Source: Eumeta japonica (Eukaryota; Arthropoda; Insecta; Lepidoptera; Psychidae). From it: 64,000 bases of DNA. A program made the translations under genes and the position numbers. The notes under the pieces are model-generated. The model was given only the letters and a program-made list of their open reading frames with translations, did no database searches and was not told where the DNA came from. Where the stretch lies: assembly GCA_005406025.1 (NCBI GenBank), contig BGZK01000155.1, positions 62,001-126,000 on the forward strand. The letters run 5' to 3'. Positions 57,985 through 64,000 of this stretch are shown in pieces. Position 1 is the first letter of the stretch. Every line of letters starts with the position of its first letter.

Positions 57985-58847
57985 TAGGGTTCCGTTGCCA
58001 AAATGACAAAAATGGAACCCCGATAGTTTCGTCATGTCCGTCCAACCGTCTGTCGGTATGTCACAGGCATTTTATTCAAAAATTACAAGATATATATTGA
58101 TGAAATTTGTAGTATAGGTGTCTTGTATAAACGTCCATTTAGTTTGTTAATTAAATAACAAAAGTAAATATTTATAGGGGGCACTCCCTTCATATAATAC
58201 AAGCTAAAATATTTTTTTTAGTAAACATCAAATTATAACAAATATTTCGACAGTTTTTTTTTTTAAATACTTTAAGGTTTCTAAACATTTTATTTTGATT
58301 GAGTAAATATTTTTGGAAATAATCGCTCCCAAAGTAGCATAAATTGTATCCTCTCTCTTATCTCTTAAATAGTATGTGCAAAAAATGTAAAAAAAAAGTT
58401 ATCGGATATACCGTTTTTGAGTTATTGCCGAAAAACTGTGCTTCTCAACAAAAGGATGTAAGTACCATGAAAATATGCTTTTTTGCTAGTGTACTTTTTC
58501 ACATCGTGTTTTTATGTTTTGAGAATGTAATAAGTATTTTAAAATTTAATACATAATTGTGCATTTAAGTAAATACATTGAAATAGTGATGAATTACAGT
58601 AAAGTTCTTCAATAGAAATAAAATACACTTAATGTAAACTTTGTTTAAAGGATTGTCATATAATTATTTATCAAAACTTATTATTCGCCCTTCAAACCGA
58701 AAACAAAATATTAATATACACCTAACTATTTCAAATTTCTCAATACAAAACTAACACAACATTTAATCTGTAATGCATTTCTTTGTAGTAACGGCTACGG
58801 AACCCTACACTAAACATCGTCCGACATGCTCTTGGCCGGTTTTTTTA
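57985..58847 (-). repeat. Long interspersed repeat, related to the 'ggccaag' family
   Basis: Read on the minus strand it starts 'aaaaaaccggccaagagcat', then 'tgtagggttccgtagccgtt'. The middle has 'gggagcgattatttcc'. It ends with 'gacagacggttggacggaca' and 'ggcaacggaaccctaat'. The order matches a second, longer lepidopteran repeat sharing its ends with the 'ggccaag' repeats. It is non-coding, about 860 bp. The 70-codon plus frame at 58344-58556 lies inside it and is a chance frame. Confidence 0.8.
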
Positions 58848-59389
58848 GATGAAATGCTTACTCTGTGAATTATCAAAAATAGAGTCGCATCGATAGAGTC
58901 TTGCTCGAACAACAAAGATCATTTCTATCGATATATAATTTAAATTCTTGGTTATACCTATTAAGGATTGAAAGTTTAATTCGATTGAAAACAAAAATAT
59001 TATCAATAATGCATTTAATAGCACCACTTGGTATACATAATTAATATGAACGTAATTCGGGCTTGTAATTTAAATTCTATAGTGTAATCATTAATTATGA
59101 AAAATGGTTGTACATATATGATGGATTACAACAAATGCAATAAGTATCACTGTAAAATATTTCTAACATTTAACTGGATTTAGAATAAAAAAACGTGCGA
59201 GTTGTTGTGATGTCAACATGGCAACATGGCGTTGTATATATATACAACGCCAAAAAAACCTTTATGCATAAATTACGTTACAAGTATTAATTATAATCGA
59301 AGTAATAATTAGAAACTCGGAGAAAAGAACGACCAATAATAACTCGTATATAATAAATAAAACAGGCCCACATTTCTATGTAAGCAATT
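58848..59389. other. No gene seen
   Basis: AT-rich spacer containing the palindrome listed separately. Confidence 0.5.
59228..59251. repeat. Perfect 24-bp palindrome
   Basis: GGCGTTGTATAT followed directly by its reverse complement; cruciform-capable, inside AT-rich sequence. Confidence 0.95.
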
Positions 59390-59579
59390 CGGTATTTGAC
59401 ATGGTTAACAATTAAATAAGAAAATAATTGAATTATGTAGATTTCAAGATGCTGATTCAGAATGTCTATGTGAATTTACAAATTAAACACTATAAATATT
59501 TTTATTTCTTAAAAATAAATAAGAAATTTTACATCAGTGGAATAACAAAACTTAAACGGCTCACTAGCCAATCAGAACG

Positions 59580-59603
59580 CGTGACGTCACGATTCAATAA
59601 ACA
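59580..59603 (+). promoter_or_regulatory. CRE-containing subterminal repeat, left
   Basis: TGACGTCA inside CGTGACGTCACG, continuing 'attcaataaaca', with a CCAATCAG box 12 bp upstream. It precedes the plus-strand first exon and is repeated inverted at 60459-60482, so it is a likely promoter of the element's left gene and may also bind transposase. Confidence 0.6.
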
Positions 59604-59651
59604 AACAAATTGCACTGTTACTTTTGTACGGTGGTGTTATTTTAATAATAA

Positions 59652-59824
59652 TTTTGTGTTGATTTTATTAGTTATTCAAAGTTAGTCAAAGTGAAAGTGG
59701 AGAAAAACTTTATAAAAGCTGATAGTGCTAATCTGCCAAAAGTTGATTCGTTTATGATTGCAAATTTCTTTGCATCAAACCCGGACTTCTGTTCTGCAGA
59801 ATTTAGAAACGTGAAAACTTCAGT
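59652..59824 (+). CDS. First exon of a transposon gene (SWIM/YqaJ-type protein N-terminus), partial
   Basis: The plus frame reads VKVEKNFIKADSANLPKVDS, FMIANFFASNPDFCSAEFRN and VKTS, then reaches the donor CAGT|GTAAGTAC at 59825. The pattern LPxVDxxMxxxFFxxNPxFxSAExxxVK is one I associate from memory with the N-terminus of insect transposon-encoded proteins that carry a SWIM zinc finger and a YqaJ-type recombinase/exonuclease domain further on. No database was consulted. The frame is open from 59652, but I see no Met before the conserved part, so the start is lost or lies elsewhere. The domains that would do the chemistry are absent from this copy. Confidence 0.55.
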
Positions 59825-60212
59825 GTAAGTACAAAAACGGAATCTATCAATATATATATTCATAATGTTCTAATTCAATCGATGTCCTTAGCCTTAACAT
59901 TTTGATATTTTTGTCATTATTTACTTTGTAGGTTATGTATGTCAAAATGTATTTCGGGTTTTAATGCGGTAGGTTATAATTTATAATTAACTGACGTAGT
60001 TTTAGAATGCCAAAAATGCCAATGTCTTATTGCTGAGACAGAGTTAATATGGTACTCCATGTAATTTTCCATGTCATTTGGCAGCTGTAATAAAACAAAC
60101 AAGTATTATTTATATGGAAAATACTAACCTCACAAGTAATTTTATTTTAAAGTTATTTGGTATTTATCACTATAATACTAGTATTTGACGAAAATAAATG
60201 AATAATACTCAC

Positions 60213-60402
60213 ATCAAAATGGTCCTCGCAAAAATAAATTGAAGATTTAGGTGATACAGTGGACGGATCGCGTCGTGCTAATTGCAGCCACTTTTACGAA
60301 GTGGCCCCGATTGTGGCACATGAATAAATAATTTATTGGGATTTTTATTGTTGTACTTGTACAGCAAGGAACTGTGCAAACTTTGTATGATGACGAAGCC
60401 AT
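60213..60402 (-). pseudogene. THAP-domain first exon, two frameshifts
   Basis: The minus strand starts at ATG 60402 with MASSSYKVCTVPCCTSTTIK. After a 1-nt loss it continues PNKLFIHVPQSGPLRK, and after a second 1-nt loss WLQLARRDPSTVSPKSSIYF and CEDHFD, ending at the donor GAT|GTGAGTAT. This is the THAP zinc-binding fold: C-x3-C near the start, then C-x2-H in FCEDHF about 45 residues later, with the family's FIHVP and KWLxLARRDP blocks. THAP domains bind DNA in P-element and Kolobok-type transposition proteins. Both indels lie in A-runs; with them restored the exon would be in phase 0. The rest of the gene is deleted. Confidence 0.85.
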
Positions 60403-60458
60403 TTCTTTGAGATTTCAAGAAAACAGTTTCACACTCACGGATCATTCATTTCACTCAC

Positions 60459-60482
60459 TGTTTATTGAATCGTGACGTCACG
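60459..60482 (-). promoter_or_regulatory. CRE-containing subterminal repeat, right
   Basis: An exact inverted copy of 59580-59603. On the minus strand it lies about 57 bp upstream of the THAP ATG, and an E2F-like TTCCCGCC word lies further upstream at about 60520-60530. It is a likely promoter of the THAP gene. Confidence 0.6.
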
Positions 60483-60661
60483 GCCTAATTTGTCACGTTT
60501 CTTGACGTGAACGCTGTTTTGGCGGGAATTTTGAATCGTATTATTTAAAATGACTGTTTTTGTTATAAATTAACTTTAAAAACGAAATAGACAATTATCA
60601 AACGTATCTTTGGTGTCCTAAGAATACAATAAAATACTTTTTAAAAAATTGTCAAATACCC

Positions 60662-61989
60662 AATTGCAGTACTTTTAAGTTAATAGCAAGTGAGCTGGTC
60701 CCCTACATTCTTTTTATTAATGTTGATAGCAACAGCACAATGATACTTACTACTTGTCGTCGTAATAATGTGTACGAGGAACAGACGATAAAGTCGGCTA
60801 ATACCTCTTCACTCGAGAACTATTCGCGATCAGGAGATTTCCTTTTCTCGCTGTAGGTAATCTCTGTTTCAGTTTAGTTCCGTCGGTAGGAAGTAGTTTT
60901 TGGGCGCAAAAGTAATTTATGAAGTAGGAAACCTTCTCCGATGTGAAACAGGTGATATCGGGGTCGTGTTTTACCGGTCCGTTTTTTTTTTTCCTTGGTC
61001 CTGAAATTGAAGTTTCGTGTCGTATTCTAACTTTTGACATACGTATTGATACTGTAATTTCTATATTTAATTTATATTTATACCAAAAACCTTTTTTTAT
61101 TTGTCCTCGTTGTTAGTGTACATCCACCAGTGGATGTCTTATGAACATAATAGAAGAAGACGATCGAGACCGGATATTTTGCACGAGATAGCAGTTAAAT
61201 TATACTTTTGACATTCTAGTGCTTAGCTTCTTAATTAAAAATATTTTTCAAGGTGATTTTTCAATTCACGCTATAGTTATCGATTATTTATTTCTATTGA
61301 AATAGTACCGTTGCTGATCATTGGAGACTAAGTTAAAGTAATGGTATGAACTCAATTACCCTAAACACTTGCCGTATGATTTTCAAATAAAATAATTTCG
61401 TGTGCAAATATTTCTAGTTCGCTTTTAAACGTATAACTCGTCTTGGTGTTCAACCGAATGCTATAGAATGTCATATTAACAACATGTTCGTCGTTGACAA
61501 ATAAAATGAGTTGAAACATTTTATTTTACTTCCGTGATTGGTTATTTCCATGCGCCATTTTGTTATTGTTCAAATCAAATTCATAAATTTAATTTAATTT
61601 CTTTAAACATTAAATGTATAATATGGAAAAATCTGTAGATTGAAAGTATTTATGGAAAATAGAGATGAGGACGACAAGGGGAAAGTTAATTAACATAAGA
61701 AAAAACAACGATTTAAAAAATTTTTGTTCGTCTGTATATTCGTACAAATCTCTGAGATTAATAAACGGGTTTTATTGCGTTTTTCAAGGTAAATAGAGCT
61801 TCGCCTAGAATTAATAGTGCTTGGCTTTATTTCATTCAAATCAGATGTCAGGAAAAAAGTTATTCTCGTTTAAAGATCTAGCTTGAGGAGTTAAGTGGCA
61901 AATAATAATTGCTAGCGTCGAAGGTCTTTTGACGTAACAATACGAACCAACAAATAAATCCAAATTAAAAAAAAAGTCCTACACACGAC
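60662..61989. other. No gene; small LINE-tail-like word at 61120-61165
   Basis: 'catccaccagtggatgtctt' resembles a word found at the 3' end of lepidopteran LINEs. 60798-61040 carries an unrecognised minus frame. The rest is AT-rich. Confidence 0.4.
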
Positions 61990-62205
61990 CTTCTATCACA
62001 AGGTGTAAACCGAACCGAGGTCGTAACTGAGTGTGAGACCGGATTTAAAATAGAACACGTCGGAAATTGTAATGAGGCCAGGATCAGGACCAGAGACGAA
62101 AGGTGGAACAAAACTGCGGTCAACAGCAAAATTGTTCAATGTAAAAAGTTAAGGAACGCATTCTATTTACTTGCGGAAGAAGCCGCGGGCGCAAAGCTAG
62201 TAATT
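61990..62205 (+). repeat. Hexanucleotide-bearing interspersed repeat, copy 8, intact end
   Basis: The tract GAACCGAGGTCGTAACTGAG to GGCCAGGATCAGGACCAGAG (62010-62095) is followed by 'aaggaacgcattctattta' and the tail 'gcggaagaagccgcgggcgc', 'aaagctagt'. GCGG/CCGC forms a hairpin about 10 bases before CTAG, the layout expected of a Helitron-type 3' end. This copy gives the best preserved terminus. Confidence 0.75.
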
Positions 62206-62229
62206 TAATGAACAAATTCAGAATTCTAT

Positions 62230-62440
62230 GGATCATAACCGGACTTAGAGTAACAGCCGATATCGGAACGGTCGTCCTCCATATTCACCGACGCAGACCG
62301 GGGTCTCCTTCTGTAGGTAAGCACTAATGAACGAGGCACCACAAACCTCGATGTGGTTGCCGTCGTGCACGCACTGGCTTGCCCAATTACGTATTTGAGG
62401 TTTGTGTCTCACGGGACAAATGTCTAAGGTACTCAATTCT
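62230..62440 (-). other. Unrecognised Cys-containing open frame in a GC-rich patch
   Basis: The minus frame from 62436 to 62245 reads PQIRNWASQCVHDGNHIEVC, GASFISAYLQKETPVCVGEY and GGRPFRYRLLL, covering exactly the GC-rich patch. The plus strand also holds a short open frame ending at CTGTAG|GTAAGC (62315), a good donor. Either strand could carry an exon, or the patch is regulatory. No homologue is recognised. Confidence 0.25.
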
Positions 62441-63327
62441 TAAAAACCATTATGCAATGGTAGTATAACAATAATCGGTACGAATTAAAATGTAAGTGTT
62501 TTAAACTCTCGATTTGATTTCCGAATTATCCAATTTATAATAACAAATTTCTAACTACAGTTAAGTAACAAGTTCGTTGTTGTAAATAAAAAACGACCTC
62601 CCTTTTTTCATTTATGTGTCGTGTAAATAAAATGTCTGTGGCTAGGAACGAAGTTCTTTTGTCTATGTAGTATGTACTATTAAAGGACAAATGCAATGAA
62701 GAATTGATAGAAAAATTTTGTATAATATTTTTTTAAAGTTTTCATTTACATAGTTATGAAAATAAATATATTAATATTAATTATTATTATAAAATTACAA
62801 ACAAATTACAAACTTAATCAGTACATTCAACATATATACGAACATATGCTGATACATACACCGCATGTGTATACATACACTGCAAGAATATACCTAAAGT
62901 GTATATCTACGCTTAAACCCATACAGCTGAAGTACACGCCATCTGTCTATACTAGAGATACGCTTATAAACAAGCAATGAGATAGTAAACAAATCTAGAG
63001 AAGCAGTCGCTCTTCGGCGCCGAGTACACGTTTACCCTCTCTGCTTCTTTCGTCTCTTTGTCTCAAAAGTATCGGTCGGACACTATTTCCCTTGTAGCTC
63101 CCAACCGCCAAACACACGGTAAGGAACTTCGTTTTAATAGACGTATTAGTATCTTCAAGTATTTCACCAAATCCTGCACGCATAGCTAGGCCATAGCATT
63201 AACATCATTATAATAAAAATGGCGACACAAATCCTGACAATTTTATTATTTTTGTAAGGTTCCATACATTTCGCTGGTATCCCAGTCACAGCACGTTATC
63301 AGAAGCACAACACACTGTATCTATTAA
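62441..63327. other. No gene; GC-richer block at 63000-63190
   Basis: 62800-62970 is rich in ACATAC words. 63000-63190 has higher complexity and a 62-codon minus frame without a domain. Confidence 0.4.
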
Positions 63328-63800
63328 CACTAGTAATTTCTTCATCTTTTACATGAATCGATGTGCTGTCAAACGCAATCCCGATTTCATTATCAACATC
63401 GATTCCGATACCGGTCTTAATTCTGATCCCAGTTCGACATTCGATTCCGACCGTTCTTCGTTTTGTTCCCGGTCTTGCTCGCAACTCTGACCTAGTCTCG
63501 TTATCAATTCTGTCCCCTATTCTGCTATCGATTCCCATTTCACTGCTTGGCACGATCCCGATTTGAGTGAAAAGTAAAGTTGAGGGTAAAGGCTAATACT
63601 AAATTAAAACAAGATGTATTACTTGGGGATAGTGTGGCTTTCTATAATAAAAAAAAAAATAGTATCGCCTTAGTAGTCTATTTGATCAATGATGGAATTA
63701 TGAACGAAATTGGAAACAAATGTTAGTGATATATTACTCAGGGATATTGCAGCTTTCCATTAGAGAAACCATTTTTAAAATCGGCTTAGTAATACAAGTA
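63328..63800 (-). repeat. Hexanucleotide-bearing interspersed repeat, copy 9
   Basis: It starts 'actagtaatttcttcatctt' (an abbreviated CTAGT end joined to the AAAAGATG block). The tract at 63376-63565 is long with 6-bp units such as ATCCCG, ATTCCG, ATACCG and ATTCTG. The outer RTE-like block 'gtattacttggggatagtgt' follows at about 63617, and a second, similar block 'tattactcagggatattgca' at about 63730. The mirrored 67- and 84-codon frames here are period artefacts. Confidence 0.75.
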
Positions 63801-64000
63801 AGAGGATGAAATTGAATACAAATGGTATGTTCTTTTTGTAAGCAACCTCAAGCGAGCGAACGATATATTACTTAAATTTTAATCCTAATTGGATGCACAG
63901 ATTAGGAACACATAGGGGACAGACATACAATGGTTAAAAAAAATGTCATTTTCATATAATGTGGAGATTAACCGATAAAGCATTTTATTTGTATATGTTT
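63801..64000. other. No gene seen
   Basis: AT-rich end of the window, with a trailing 'aggaacacataggggacaga' that may belong to the preceding repeat. Confidence 0.4.

Larger units (their letters stand above)
59390..60661. mobile_element. Inverted-repeat element with THAP-domain and second conserved gene ends
   Basis: The ends are 'ggtatttgac' (59391-59400) and its reverse complement 'gtcaaatacc' (60651-60660), flanked on both sides by AATT, which may be a 4-bp target duplication. A second inverted pair of 24 bp, including CGTGACGTCACG and 'gattcaataaaca', lies 180-190 bp inside each end. Just inside each of these is a first exon pointing inward: a plus-strand exon ending at 59824 and a minus-strand THAP exon, 60402-60213. 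Both end at consensus splice donors, but no downstream exons follow, so this is an internally deleted copy of a two-gene transposon. The autonomous parent's superfamily is not certain. Confidence 0.75.

Noticed and set aside
63299..63566. Two opposed open frames with repetitive Arg/Ile/Ser/Pro composition
   Set aside because: They arise from the 6-bp periodic tract of repeat copy 9; a period divisible by three keeps frames open without coding.

Overview
The window looks like AT-rich nuclear DNA of an insect, most probably a moth or butterfly (Lepidoptera). The reasons are intron-type splice signals, many eukaryotic transposon relics, and several interspersed repeats that I recognise as typical of lepidopteran genomes: jockey-type LINE tails, the repeat starting near 'ggccaagtg.gagtcgga', and the repeat ending in a GC hairpin plus CTAGT. 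No species can be named. There is no bacterial, organellar, rRNA, CRISPR or complete protein-coding gene. Most open frames over 60 codons are chance frames in AT-rich DNA.

Layout. 0.75-6.7 kb holds two decayed copies of one jockey-like non-LTR retrotransposon; the second is split by a nested inverted-repeat element. 8-13 kb holds hairpins, a palindrome-rich short element, CpG-rich islands and two small phase-compatible candidate exons. 13-33 kb is mostly gene-free with tandem repeats, inverted-repeat elements, a tRNA-derived SINE and a repeat carrying degenerate hexanucleotide tracts. 33-43 kb is a transposon graveyard: two mariner relics sharing an internal deletion, a reverse transcriptase fragment and several copies of the 'ggccaag' repeat. 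43-57 kb has another candidate exon, further repeat copies, a 24-bp perfect inverted repeat and GC-rich islands. 55-61 kb holds the two most interesting elements: a 479-bp pogo/Tigger-like element built from one repeated motif, and a 1.27-kb element with divergent ends that point a THAP-domain exon and a second conserved first exon toward each other. 62-64 kb returns to hexanucleotide-bearing repeats.

How it fits together. The window is best read as an intron or intergenic desert, punctuated by GC-rich islands that may be cis-regulatory and filled with transposon debris. The only coding content I trust is transposon-derived: jockey, mariner, a second LINE, and the THAP element. The host exon candidates are hypotheses based on splice signals and reading phase.
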